Assembly (NCBI GenBank): GCA_016110215.1
Contig: JADWQD010000009.1
Location: 436,093-500,092, forward strand
Reading direction: 5' to 3'
From: Capronia americana
Taxonomy: Eukaryota > Ascomycota > Eurotiomycetes > Chaetothyriales > Herpotrichiellaceae
DNA: 64,000 nucleotides
Position numbers and translations under genes: made by a program. Under the pieces are notes generated by a model that saw only the letters and a list, made by a program, of their open reading frames with translations, was not told the origin of the DNA and searched no databases. Below are positions 29,597-40,900 of the stretch, piece after piece; the stretch's first letter is position 1, and each line of letters opens with the position of its first letter.

Positions 29597-32044
29597 ATGT
29601 CAGCTTCCGCTGTCGCTCTACCTAACGGCATCTTGCCAGCACCCGCGCAGTCCATCGATGAGGCTCTCGAATATGAGAAGATCTTGAGGATTCGCGACGA
29701 GGTATTTTCCGGGACCCATCCTAGATTGACGGTGCCGCCGCATGCCATCCGCGTGCCTAGTTCTCAGAATCCATCGGCCTTTTCGCAGAATCAGTTGCAT
29801 GTACCTTCTCCCTCCCCTGCCACTCCATCACCAAATCGTCTTGAGGCTGGTGCGCAGTCCAACAAGCGTGAAGATGAGCTCCCACAAACCCACAACAGGC
29901 CAAACGGTGTCTCCGCTCCACCTGGCGGCCAACCTGCCCCTAGTGTTTCTGAGTTTGATCCTGTTCTCTTGACGAAGTCAGATGATCTGATTCGCGCCGA
30001 GACGTTGCTTAAGAGACAACGCCTCGAGAAGGCCTTGAGAGATCAATTTGAGCAAAAGAGGGCAGATGCTCGCAAGAAACCTGCCCCCGCCGAAGCAAAA
30101 CCCGACTTCGACCTGGCGGCCATCTTCGCAAGAGTGACCGGCGCGGCCAAATCCCCTTCTTCCAAGGACGAGGAAGAAGCCACGGACTCGGTCAATGAGG
30201 ACGAGTTTTACTCTAGTAGAGCGCCTGACTCGACTCCTGAAGGGCCACCTAGCGATTCTCCAGATGAAGCTGATGAGGAACAGGCGGACGAGTCTTCCGG
30301 CCCGCGCGTCGTGAGCGCCGTCATGGGCGCACCGCTCTATCCTGATGCCAATGACCGAATCGCCGCCAATGTCACGTCGCCTGTGCCCGCAGCTGCCGAA
30401 CCCACGAAGCCTCTGGTGCCCGCTGACACCACTACGATGGACGTTGACGATGAGGAAGAGGAGGGCGAGTATTCACCCCCAGAAGCTGCCATTCAGGTCC
30501 CTTCGCCCAAGGTCGTCCACGCCGAAGACATACAAGACAGTAGAGATCCACGCAGTCGACCTCTGCGCAGGTACTCGGAAGTGGAAGACTTTGGGGCCCG
30601 GCCACCCTCACCGTCTGAGGCCCGTATGCGGATTGTAAGGAACCACATCACCTCCCCCGTTGCTCCCCGCCCGTCTCGTGTCTCGCCTCTGGCTGTAACT
30701 AAGGACTCCCCGCTCTTACAGAACGCGCGTTCCGGCCGCAAACAATGGATTGGAAGACCAGGATCCCCCCCGAGTCCTGACGACAACCAAACCCTTCCCG
30801 CTAGAAAGAGAAGAAAGCTTGAGACACGCAACCAGAAGAGACAAGCCCGAAGAAACGGCAGGATGTCCCCAGATGTCAAGGAAGAGGATATCTCACCGCC
30901 GCCCTTCCACGACGTCCAGCCACTTGGTACGGGCAGGCTCCATTCTAGCGGTGCAGATCGACCAATCGTCCTTGATGATGAACCGGTGCAAGAAGTGCGG
31001 TACGCGGTTCCCTCTCATGAACGGTATGTGGAATCTCCTGCTCGGCCACTTCCGCGCCAGGTTGAACGCTTGATGCCGTCCAGTGAGCCCCGTCCGTTGT
31101 CCAGGTCTTCCGTGAGACCTGGCAGAGACGATCAGGATCTGCGCCGCGTGGCCAGTATGCACAGTATGCGAGCCGAGCAACCTCGAGACTACGTCGACCC
31201 CTACTACGAAACTCCGACTCGGACTCGTGCTGTCTCTTACGCCCGAATGGGAAGTCCTGCAATCGCCGAATCAGGCCGGCCACCGCGCGAGTTACCAGTT
31301 GAGTACGACCATCCACGTGCTCCAGTCTATCGCGATGTCTATGATGAGAGAGACGGCACATATCACCGCTACGTTGCCGATCCTCTCCCACCTCCAGTCG
31401 AGCGAATCGTCGTCGACCAGTACGGTCGGAGATTCCGCGAAATTGTCCACGAGCGGCACTCTATTGCACCTCGAGAAATGTCAATCCGCCGAGAAGTGGA
31501 GCCCGTCTACGAACAATATCCCAGGCAAGCCCGAGCAGGGTCGGTCTTTGTCGAACCTCCACAGGAAAGAGCTTACGGTGCCGACATGCCTCCGCCGCCT
31601 GTCTCGTATCGTCGCGTCGCAGACCCACCACGAGGTACCGCAATTGCTTCACCGGCCACGAGAGAATACCTTGAGCCGGCGCCGCCAATGCGAAGCGCTA
31701 GCGTGCAAATGATGGATCGCCCAATGCGGCAAACCATGTATCCGGATGAGCGGGCCGAATTTCGCGAGCCTGTTCGTGCAGGTAGTGTCCGGCCGCCGCC
31801 TCCTGCAGCACGATACGAAGATGGTCCGCTGATGGAAATGATACCACGGGGTCCAAGTGTTCGCCCAGTGGGTCGTGAGGGGAGTGTCTTCATGGATGAC
31901 AGGCGACCCCTCGCACCAGAGTACGCCCCTGTGTCAGAACCAAGGTATCGGCCGATGGAACTTGAGCGACGATACATTGATGCTGATGGAAGAGAGATTA
32001 CTCAGGCGGATGGGGCAATGCAGAGAGTCGTGGATAGGTACTGA
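29597..32044 (+). CDS. Large, mostly disordered protein with repeated R-x-x-S motifs
   Basis: A single open frame of 815 residues. The first part has a short helical element (SIDEALEYEKILRIRDEVFSG) and a second near 135-160 (LIRAETLLKRQRLEKALRDQ). The rest is low-complexity: acidic/Ser/Pro-rich to about 300, then rich in Arg, Pro and Tyr. Short basic stretches (ARKRRKLETRNQKRQARR) look like nuclear localisation signals. Six copies of R-x-x-S followed by V, M or Y occur in the second half (for example RAGSV twice, REGSV, RSASV, RVASM, RAVSY), a consensus for basophilic kinases such as PKA. No known domain. It may be a nuclear or RNA-associated regulator, but this is inference. A start at 29597 is the first in-frame ATG. 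Confidence 0.7.
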   Translation: MSASAVALPNGILPAPAQSIDEALEYEKILRIRDEVFSGTHPRLTVPPHAIRVPSSQNPSAFSQNQLHVPSPSPATPSPNRLEAGAQSNKREDELPQTHNRPNGVSAPPGGQPAPSVSEFDPVLLTKSDDLIRAETLLKRQRLEKALRDQFEQKRADARKKPAPAEAKPDFDLAAIFARVTGAAKSPSSKDEEEATDSVNEDEFYSSRAPDSTPEGPPSDSPDEADEEQADESSGPRVVSAVMGAPLYPDANDRIAANVTSPVPAAAEPTKPLVPADTTTMDVDDEEEEGEYSPPEAAIQVPSPKVVHAEDIQDSRDPRSRPLRRYSEVEDFGARPPSPSEARMRIVRNHITSPVAPRPSRVSPLAVTKDSPLLQNARSGRKQWIGRPGSPPSPDDNQTLPARKRRKLETRNQKRQARRNGRMSPDVKEEDISPPPFHDVQPLGTGRLHSSGADRPIVLDDEPVQEVRYAVPSHERYVESPARPLPRQVERLMPSSEPRPLSRSSVRPGRDDQDLRRVASMHSMRAEQPRDYVDPYYETPTRTRAVSYARMGSPAIAESGRPPRELPVEYDHPRAPVYRDVYDERDGTYHRYVADPLPPPVERIVVDQYGRRFREIVHERHSIAPREMSIRREVEPVYEQYPRQARAGSVFVEPPQERAYGADMPPPPVSYRRVADPPRGTAIASPATREYLEPAPPMRSASVQMMDRPMRQTMYPDERAEFREPVRAGSVRPPPPAARYEDGPLMEMIPRGPSVRPVGREGSVFMDDRRPLAPEYAPVSEPRYRPMELERRYIDADGREITQADGAMQRVVDRY

Positions 32045-33092
32045 GCTTGGGGTTAATTTCTGAAATTTTGCTTTTTGCAGGCGGGACTTGGTGTGGATGT
32101 CAGAGCTGCTGGTCGAAAGGATGCCACGTGTGTGTATGTGTACAAAATTGCAGATTGAGGCACGGGGAGGTGGTGCCGTCGATAATAACCACTTCTCCAT
32201 AATAGCGACTGGGCAAATGCAAAAATGAGAGTCGAGCAATCACTTCTGAAACGTAGCCTCATCAGCCTCGAGGCCATCTACCGTTCCTGTGCCGGTTGTT
32301 CCATCATGCACGGAACTGGGGCTCTTTGCACTACTCCGTATTCCTCGCACTATTCCGCCCAAGCCTGTTGCGTAGAAGCAGGCTGGACGAGGCGATTGGT
32401 GGAAGCGCAGGCAGCTAGCCGCCCGCCTCATCTTCCTTCATCACAACAAGTCCCACGAATTACAACGCGCACACTCTTCCATCACCACACAATCCACTAT
32501 CCCGTGGCTTCGGCGCTTGGTGAGTTCTTGAGCCTCTCGGATAATTGCTGACCTGGCAGGGCCTTCTCTGCTGGCAGGCTCTCGTCCAACCATCCGCGTC
32601 GCGATGCAAGAAGCTCGAGGTCATCTCGTCCCAAGGCCCCTCTGGCGTGTCCGTCTGCCATTGAACAAGCGCCCTCGAAGGAATGTGATTGCACGAATCT
32701 GCCAGGGTCCCGCTGCGACGTCTGGATCGACGCCACGAGGAGGGAAAGAGTCTGCCCAAGGAGAAGAAGCTCTGCGGGAACAGCAGTTCTCGAGGATCTG
32801 CTCCCCACAGCAAAGGCACGTTGAAAGGTACTCCTCCCTCACGCCGGGCCTCAACTTCCTTGCTCAAGGAAGCGTGATATTGTGCTCGGGCTGCAGCTGC
32901 GGGTTTGAGAGCATCACGCCTTCCTGTCTTTGCCATATTCTATTGTACTTGCCATTTATTCCTACCTAATGTTTGTGCCCTTTCGCCCTTGATGCTGGCA
33001 TCACCAATACCGCTCTGCTATTGTTGAATCTTTAATCGTGAAAGCGACCTCTTCAGACGCTGTGTGTCGAGAGGTCGATCCCGTGTCGCAAC
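32045..33092. other. Intergenic, no gene seen
   Basis: Several overlapping frames exist on both strands between 32450 and 32970, but none resembles a protein. It contains one exact TACTCCGTA (32332-32340). The right part should hold the promoter of the next gene. Confidence 0.5.
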
Positions 33093-34583
33093 ATGAAGTC
33101 GAAGGTCGCGCCAGAGGACTCGTTGGAGCCAGCATGCCACCTCGAGTTCTTCCAGTGCTTCTCTCCGGGGAGGAGGGACGAACAGCAAATGGAGGATGAT
33201 GCACTTCCACCAGGTTTGTAACTCCCAGGGTTCAGGTTGGATGAGACTGATCTGCGTCCAGGCGTTGAGCGGCAAATGCGCATCATGTACCAGCAACCTC
33301 ACTTGGTACCGCCAATGAAGCTCACCGTCTTCGACGAGTTGCCTCCCACTCCCACGCCGGCTCTACCGTCTCAGCTTTCTCAATGGGTCTCCCAGGGCAA
33401 GGCCTCGCTCAGATCCAGCTTGTCGATTCGGAGACATGCGTCGAAGCCATCTATTTCAGCTCCGCAACCCCCTCTACCTCCTTCAGAGCAGCTCCCCTTT
33501 CGGCGAGCGGCGCCCGGGTATCGTCCGCTCGAGCTCAGCATCTATATGCCCAGCAATCGCCTATCTGACCTACCGGCGTTCGACAGATTGAGCTTCACAG
33601 AGGGTGGGGAGATCAAACCGCCACCGCGAGCACTCGTGCGCACAAAGTCCGAGGAGTTCGTCCCGCACAAGATATCGATGATGCCCGCGCCTGTCAAGCC
33701 GGCTTCTATGATTGAGCAGCGACGTGCGTCACATGTGCGCCCAGACACATCGTCCACCGTCATCGCGATATCAAGACCACCTTCAGAGTACGACGCGCTG
33801 CACTCTCACCCTGTTTCGTGGGCTTCGCTTCCAGGATTGCCTCCCCAAATCCACTTCCCCGGCGTTCGCTCGGAAGCGTCCGTGGCCGTGCTTACTCCCA
33901 TGCAAGAAGAATTCAGCCCTGGGCCGACCTCGGTCGCTATCGGTGGCACGGTATTGGACTTTCCCAGTCTCGTCGACATGGGAGCAGAACATCAGGACCA
34001 AGTCCCTCCGGAGGCTCCAGCTCCCCCACCATCAGTACCTTCAGCGGCTTCCAGGAATTTCTCCAAGCCAGCGGGCATGAACTCGCCTTCTGGCTACTTC
34101 CATCCCAACTACCAAACGCAGAAACGAATCTCGCAATGGCTTTCTCATCGCACATCTTCGTCGATCAGCACCACCAAGTCCTCGTCGACGTCTTCATCCT
34201 TTGCTGAGCACCGCCGCAAACGATCCCAGTTCTACCAACTGTCCGCCACTGCCGCACCGCCGCCTAAGCCGTTGTCTCTTTGGCAACGTCACCATCAAAG
34301 GACCACGACCGAATCCACCATCGCTAGTACCGTGGACACCGAAATCCTCTCGTATGGCAACCAGAGCCAGACGGATGCGACAAGCGTGACTACAAACTCG
34401 GAGAATCTGCAGAGCCGATCAGGGACTGTGCGGAGTGTGGCCAAAAGTGGACTGCGACCTATCGTTAGCGGTGTTCCCGACATGCCACCTTGCTACGCGG
34501 ACATTGTCAACGGCAACGACGATATCCTGATCAAGGAGATTGGTGGGCCGCTGAGAAGCCCTGGCGTCGGAGTCGCCTTTTAA
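33093..34583 (+). CDS. Disordered Ser/Pro-rich protein of unknown function
   Basis: Two exons are proposed (33093-33213 and 33262-34583), giving 480 residues: MKSKVAPEDSLEPACHLEFF..., with ALPPG joined to VERQMRIMYQQ across a 48-nt intron (GTTTGT donor, CAG acceptor). The alternative is an unspliced start at 33237 (448 residues). The protein is rich in Ser, Pro and Arg, with basic-Ser motifs (RRHAS, RTKSEE, RRASH, RKRSQF) and proline clusters, and no catalytic domain. The C-terminal end (GLRPIVSGVPDMPPCYADIV) looks more ordered and may be the conserved part. Function unknown; possibly a phosphorylated scaffold. The downstream frame is secure; the first exon is less so. Confidence 0.65.
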
Positions 34584-35533
34584 GACGAGGCCGAGTTGTG
34601 TGATTTCCCTTTTGTTTATATTGATACCCCTCACAAAATTCACACAGCAAAATATCTGTGCTGCGCATCTTCAATTCGACCCAGACGACACTATACGAGG
34701 CTATAGAATAGCCCCCAGGATTTTTGGCACCAAAAGTTGGAGGCATACACACTCATTTGGTTTTTCTTCTCTGGCTCAGGCATTGGACCTTTGAGACTCG
34801 GCTTTTCTTCAAGATACCCTGACCTGTTTTGCTTGAGTTCATCTTGGGCATCGATTTGGGGCAGACAATAGACTTGGTGAGATTGGGAGCGCTGGCGGGT
34901 GCAGAGTTGTCTTGCTTGTCAGACTTGTAAGGAGGCGCGCCCCATGAGGGTTGACCGAGTTGGACATACACTCTTTAGATCGAATACTAACTATATTAAT
35001 TTTAATGTGGCTCTGTCTCCTGTAGGCGAACTAAAGGTGTCATTAACTGTACCAATACCTCGGGTTCGAAGAGAAGCGCGCTTCCGCATATGCTCAAATA
35101 AACCAGGACATTCTTGAAGCGAATTAGGGAGTGGGGTTGGTCCATGATTGGCTTCGTCTCGGTCTTGGCACATGTCATCTTAAAACAGCCCGTGATGCCT
35201 GGTAACTTCTCAACCTCTGTTTGCTCAGGTTAGGCTCAGGCAATAATGTGTGTTGATTGGGATACCGCTGGGCAGACTACCACCGTGGAGAATAAGACAC
35301 ACGGACCTTGACCGTGAGAGTAGTGAAGAGTAAACGATGGCTTTAGTGCACATCTCCTCCTTCACTGGAGGAAGAACTTGGACGTCATCACTGAGTGTCA
35401 CTTCACTGACATTGTCTCCACCATGACTTTCCGCGCAATTGCAACTGCGAACGACTTAAGCTGCCTTCATTTGTCGCGTCTCCTCGCTGGCTTTCTTCTA
35501 CAATGATGAGCTTGTCCCAAACCAAAAGCAACC
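34584..35533. other. Intergenic, no gene seen
   Basis: Contains the 3' UTR of the preceding gene and the promoter of the trypsin-like gene. There are no repeats of note and no coding frame with a recognisable product. Confidence 0.5.
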
Positions 35534-37076
35534 ATGGATGCAAACAATTCACCAGCAGGGCCGGTGCTGCCTCTCAAACCCACACCGTCCAAATACCAAA
35601 ACAGTCAGCACTTCTTCATCTGGCCGCCACCGAAAGTCATGGACAGTGACGGACACATACCTTCTACCCCACCACCGCCACCATGGAACCATGCATATGA
35701 GACCGGGCAAGAAGCGACGGAACATTCCTCTCCTGCTAATCCCTATTGTTCTCTCTTCAGTGGAATTGCAGCCAGCATCCGCTGTCCAGGAGAGGTGTTG
35801 GGTTTCCCTTCCCTGGAGGATGACGGTTCGATTGCTGGAAACTGCGCACTTGCCGAGCAGCTGGAGAGTCAAGCAGGCGGATACGCGGTAATGTCATAAG
35901 CAATCACCGAACGTGTACGAAGAAAACTAATGCTGTCAAAGGCTTTCCTCGACCTCATGAAGTCCGGCTCGGCCGCAGTCTTCTTGAAATTCGAAGGGCC
36001 AGGGGCACAGTGTGAACGCATCTCCGGCTTTCGTCTCGGCAGGAAAGCAGTCATTACCTGCGCTCACTTCATGGGGCAGGAAGAGAGTAATCCTGAAGCC
36101 TTTGGCACCTACCTTAGTAGGTACGAAGGTGAAACGCCAGCCATCACCGTCCAAGCTACCCAGGCCAGAGGCGGGTTTCCAGGTATGTCACTGAGATCTG
36201 AAAGATTGCGTGTAAAACGCTAAACAGAATGCAGATGATTCGCCCGTGACTACCCTTCCGCTGGAACTAGTTGCACTCCACAAACCATGGGACATGGCTG
36301 TCTTCCGCATTCGTCAAATGACTGAGAAGGCCGCGGAGAAGGATGTGGTCAAGAACAGAGTCATCAACATGGATCAGATACGCTACACACCTCCTGGCGG
36401 ACAAGATCAATTCGGTGATTCTGCAACGGTGTGGTGGACCGTCGGGTACAACTGCAGTCTCGATGAAGAGACCCTTCTCCAGTGGTGGAGAAAAATGTTT
36501 GAAGACCAGTCAACTGAGGTGCAGAACATGATCAAGACACAATATGTGAGTCAAACAATCCTTGTCTGGCAACGGTTCGTCGACGCTAACGATTCCTGCG
36601 CAGGGTGTCGATGCAAACGAAATTCCTCAAGAAGAAATGGAGTTCCTCCTGCCTGGACAACGATCTGTCAGCTTCGGAGACATGCCCGTCAATCCTCGAG
36701 AGGAACTCAAAGCCCATGACGCGCCACACCGTCGAGCCATGAACATCAGCGCTATCAACGGACGATCTGGATCAATGGTCTGTACTCGTGGGGAGAATGG
36801 CGATGCACTCGTCTACGGTCTTGGTACGTAAATAAACCCCCTTCTGCAGCAAGTGAATGTGGGAGCTAATGGCCTGCCGTCAAAGTCGCGGGATGTGCCG
36901 GGGACAGATACAACTCCATGTACATGTTCACACCAGAGATGGAGAAGTGGTTGAAGCTGGCGCTTGGATTCTGTGAAGACCCTATCCGCCAGACCGACAC
37001 GTACGGGCAACGCTTCATCTTCTTCGAGAATGATCATGTCAAAGGTGCAGGCGAAAAGCAAGACGAAAGATGTTGA
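35534..37076 (+). CDS. Trypsin-fold serine peptidase-like protein (five exons)
   Basis: Exons 35534-35887, 35942-36182, 36235-36545, 36604-36823 and 36886-37076 give 438 residues. Introns are 52-62 nt, with branch-like ACTAATG and GCTAATG sequences. A proline-rich N-terminal 90 residues precede a domain with the trypsin-type order of catalytic residues: H160 in KAVITCAHFMG, D218 in WDMAVFRI, and S357 in INGRSGSMVC (GxSG). The spacing and the hydrophobic residues around each fit a chymotrypsin-like fold. There is no signal peptide or membrane segment, so it would act inside the cell. I recognise no named family. If active, it would cleave proteins; a degenerate scaffold is also possible. Splicing is well supported because all five phases agree. 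Confidence 0.72.
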
Positions 37077-37927
37077 AATGACATCGCGAGGACCGGTGGC
37101 AGCATCTCAGGGTAAGCTCAGGCTTCAAACGCAGCCGATACAGTACTTCCAACTGTAACTGTCGGTTGTTGAGAGAGAGTGTGTGTGTACCCTAGAAAAA
37201 CGAGAATCACCCGACGCTACGTCCTGCGCTCTGCGTTCTTCCTGCTCCACGTTAGTGTCTATGTATATGCCCTAGTCCGTTGCGTAACGTACAAGAAGAT
37301 CAGGTCCTTTAAGTGATGACTGATCCATTCCTGTCTGTCATCCATTCTACGCATTCCGTTCCTGTTCCAATCCAATATTTCAATATATATTCCACTCTCA
37401 ATCCGTTATCGAGGCTAGACTGGTTTGAGTACCCCCGAGAGTCTCCCCCCTCCCCCCCCCCTCTTTCTTCGTCACTCGTTAGTCAAATCAGTCAAATCAG
37501 TCAAAGTCAATCCCCTTGTACTCGTATTGGCCGGGTGGGTGGGTGAAATGCTACATACAGTAGCGATGGAATTGAACGGAGTAGACACAGGCTAGGCTTA
37601 TAGATGTTAGATATAGATATAGATGTAGATGTAGATGTAGATGTAGATGTATATTAAAGACACGAGCTCCTCGCTCCTCGCTCCTGTGCGTAGGAGGAGC
37701 TTTCCCTGTCCCTTTCCCACTGATGCGATGCGATGCGATTCAACTGACTATAGAGCACTTTGTGCGACTCCACAAATGTCCATCCATATAACATCCGTAT
37801 CGATGTCGATATCCTCCTATCCATATCCCAATTCCGATTTTTGGTTTGATTCATTGGCTCGTATCCAAACAGCACATTTCTATCCCCAATCATATCTTTA
37901 TCCTACAGACAATGTTCCTGATCAGAT
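37077..37927. other. Convergent 3' spacer with simple repeats
   Basis: Lies between the 3' ends of the trypsin-like gene (plus) and the class VII chitin synthase (minus). It contains a C-run near 37446-37463, a TCAAATCAG repeat (about 37482-37507) and the TAGATG repeat listed separately. No gene. Confidence 0.6.
37601..37651 (+). repeat. Microsatellite of (GATATA)/(GATGTA) units
   Basis: A short run of TAGATA units turns into about five perfect GATGTA units ending near 37650. It is probably in the 3' UTR region of one of the two convergent genes. Confidence 0.85.
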
Positions 37928-40900
37928 CTACATGTTCGCCAACTCCCCGTCAATGGCCCTATCCAAAAATGTCCGTCTCTCGCCCACGGGCACCTCGCAC
38001 TGTAGTCTCTGCTCCACCAAGGCTCTAACTTGCTTCTTGGTGACCTTGTCAAGATCGACCTCAACCAACACGGAGCGAATCGCAATGATGATATCCTGAT
38101 CGCTCGGTCCAGCGGAGGGCACGGTGCGGAAGTCCATGACCGTCGAGGCGGGGCGGCTGGCAATGTTCAAAAGGGACGGCCGAGAAGCCGAATGTGGCAG
38201 ACCGCCTTGATATGGGCTGCGGCTGCGACCAAGGTGCTCCTGGTAGAGAGCGGGTTGAGGCGACGGGGATTTAGCCAGGCGAGCTTGACTGCCCAATGAC
38301 AACATGGACATGTTCCGTCCGTGAAGGCTGACCGGTTGATCCTTGAAGTTGGTCAGGCCGGTCATGGTGCTGGCGCGATTGTTCATTCCCATACCCATGC
38401 CCATGGGCGTTGCTGATCGTGGCGGTGCCATATATGGACCTTGCTGTTGAGGAAATCCAGCCAAGATGGTGCTCGCAGGTTTCACGGACGAATACGTGGA
38501 ATGCATATCGTCCATCTCCATCATCGCTGGGTCGTCAGTATATCCATACTCGAATCCCTTCTCGGGGTAGGCACCGGGGTTTCCACGACGACCGGGAAGG
38601 TTGTTTGCAGCAGCGTAGTCATCCCACCTTTGTAAGGGAATCGAACGAGGGTCAAACCCTTCATCTTGAATGGCCACAACCTTCTTGTCTCCTTTCTCTC
38701 CGATGACGATTCTCGTGTTACCCCATGAGAAGTTGTCTTGGTTCCAGAACGAGTAAATCGGCAGCACGAAGCTGTATATCGGATATGCGCAGATATAGAT
38801 GATCATCCAGCCCACATGCTGCCATTGTCGCTTGATGATAAATATAATGGCCTGTAGACCGTACACGGCCGCGATGATGATCAGGGAGATGAGGGGGAAT
38901 TGGCCGGTGTGGGAGGCGACTCTGTAGATGAGGTAGCCAAGATACGCGCACGTTGCAGGCAGGATCAGCGTGCCGAAGAGATCGATGAAAACAACGAATC
39001 TCATCGAGAAACAGCAGAACCCGCACAGATCTTTCAAGAAGACCAGCTCAGCCAGGTTGTGGATGGTCGAGTTGATCCATCGTCTTCTTTGCGAGAGCAG
39101 GACAGACCACGATTCAGGAGCGGCAGTGAGGGCGTAAGCGTCGGGAATAAACTTGAACGACATTTGCGGGAAATGCTTCGTCATCAGCGTCGTCAGGTAT
39201 CGATCTTCGCCTAGCGAGAGCAGATTCTTTTTGTGAAGGGTGTCGACCTCGCAGTCCGCATACTCGCTGATGACCTTGTCCGAGATAATCAAGGGTCGTC
39301 CCTTGTCGGCCGTTCTCAGTCGGTACATACAGAAACTGTGCAGTGGTTAGCAGGAATCAAGCACGACAGGAGAGTACACTTACCATCCGGGCAAACAAGT
39401 GACACTGCCAAACAAGGACTCGAAAGCTTTGGCGAGATGATGGGAGATGTAGTACTCGTAGACCTGGATCATGGTCCACAAACTCCGCTCTTCGTTCTCC
39501 AAGCTCGTCTCGCCACATATGCCGACGATCTTCGCATCGTTGGCACAGGCGGCCACCAGCCGGTTGAGAGAATCTTCTTTGACATTGGTATCTGCATCAA
39601 CCATGAGAAGGTACTCATACAACTCGGGATCCACGCCGATGATATTGTTAATCTGGTGGAAGATCTCGAGCTCGAGAGGAGACATCGGGGACCGGTGGTG
39701 GACACGGTTCAAGAACTGCATGAGCAAGATCTGTGAGTCTCGCTTGCCACGGTTGCCAGGCTTAGATTTGGTTTGCTCCGATTCCTTCCCGACCTTGATG
39801 ATCACGATGTAAGGGACCACGTTGCCCTCGTACTCGTACAGTCCAGAGTAAACTTTGCCGTAGTTCAGTTGCTCATTGCCGTTGCCGACCGACCGAAAGG
39901 GCAGGGCGGGAGGATCTATCTTCGGATCGACGCCGAGGATGTCCAGCACGATCTTCGGGGTAGGCCGGTCGTTTCCGCCACCAACAATCATGCCGTCGCA
40001 AATGACGCAGATCAGTTTCCTCTTGTTGTCATATTGAAGAGCCGTGAGTGAATCGAGGGATTTCCTGAGGTGATCTTCACCTTCAGTATAAGCAGGAACC
40101 TGGCAGATGACGAACTTGTCCTGCGGCGCCGGTCGACGTTTCGAGCCCAGCTGGAGCGCCGCCAAGAATTTGATCAGGATGACAGCACACAGAATCACGG
40201 TGAACGCCAGAAGGAGATAGTTGTTAACTTGACACTTGGCCGAGTCTCGGAAGTCGACTTTGCCGACGTAGAATGCATTGTTCAGGCAGTTCAGACTGTT
40301 CTGGAACGCGGCGTTTGTACCCCATTGACTCGTAATGTCAGAACCGGGGTTGTTTTGGACCAGTTCCGTCACCTCGTCGGGCAGAAATTTGTAGGTTACA
40401 AAGTTGTTCATGAGGTCCAGGGTGTAGAAATAGTCGGTCAGATCGTATATCTTTTTGTTGATCACCACCCACTGCCTTTGATCGTTCTCGGCTTGACTTT
40501 TAATGCTTCCCTTGGTCACGACGAGGTCTCCTTTGTAGTAATCCTTGATCTTTGGGAGGAAGATGTCGCTATACCAGTCCCAGGAATAAAGTTTGGATTG
40601 CTGATTAGGTTGATACCGATGCCCAGAGGTATGTAGGGCGGTAGGATAAAGAATAGCACTCGTGTCGTTGTGTTGCAGCTGCACACTTTCGTCGACGTTT
40701 AGGCCCGGACAGGCGCGGCTCAAGGGTGGTGGGAAATAGGCGTCAAGATTCAAACCGGCCAGAGGCATCATGTTGTCCGCGGTTGTGTGGATGGCCGTGT
40801 CACTGTGTTGGATTTTGTAGAATTTCGTAAAGTCGTACACGCCGCCCCGAATACTCGCGAAGTAGTCGTTCGTGCCGGTGTGGAATCCAACTTCTTTGGC

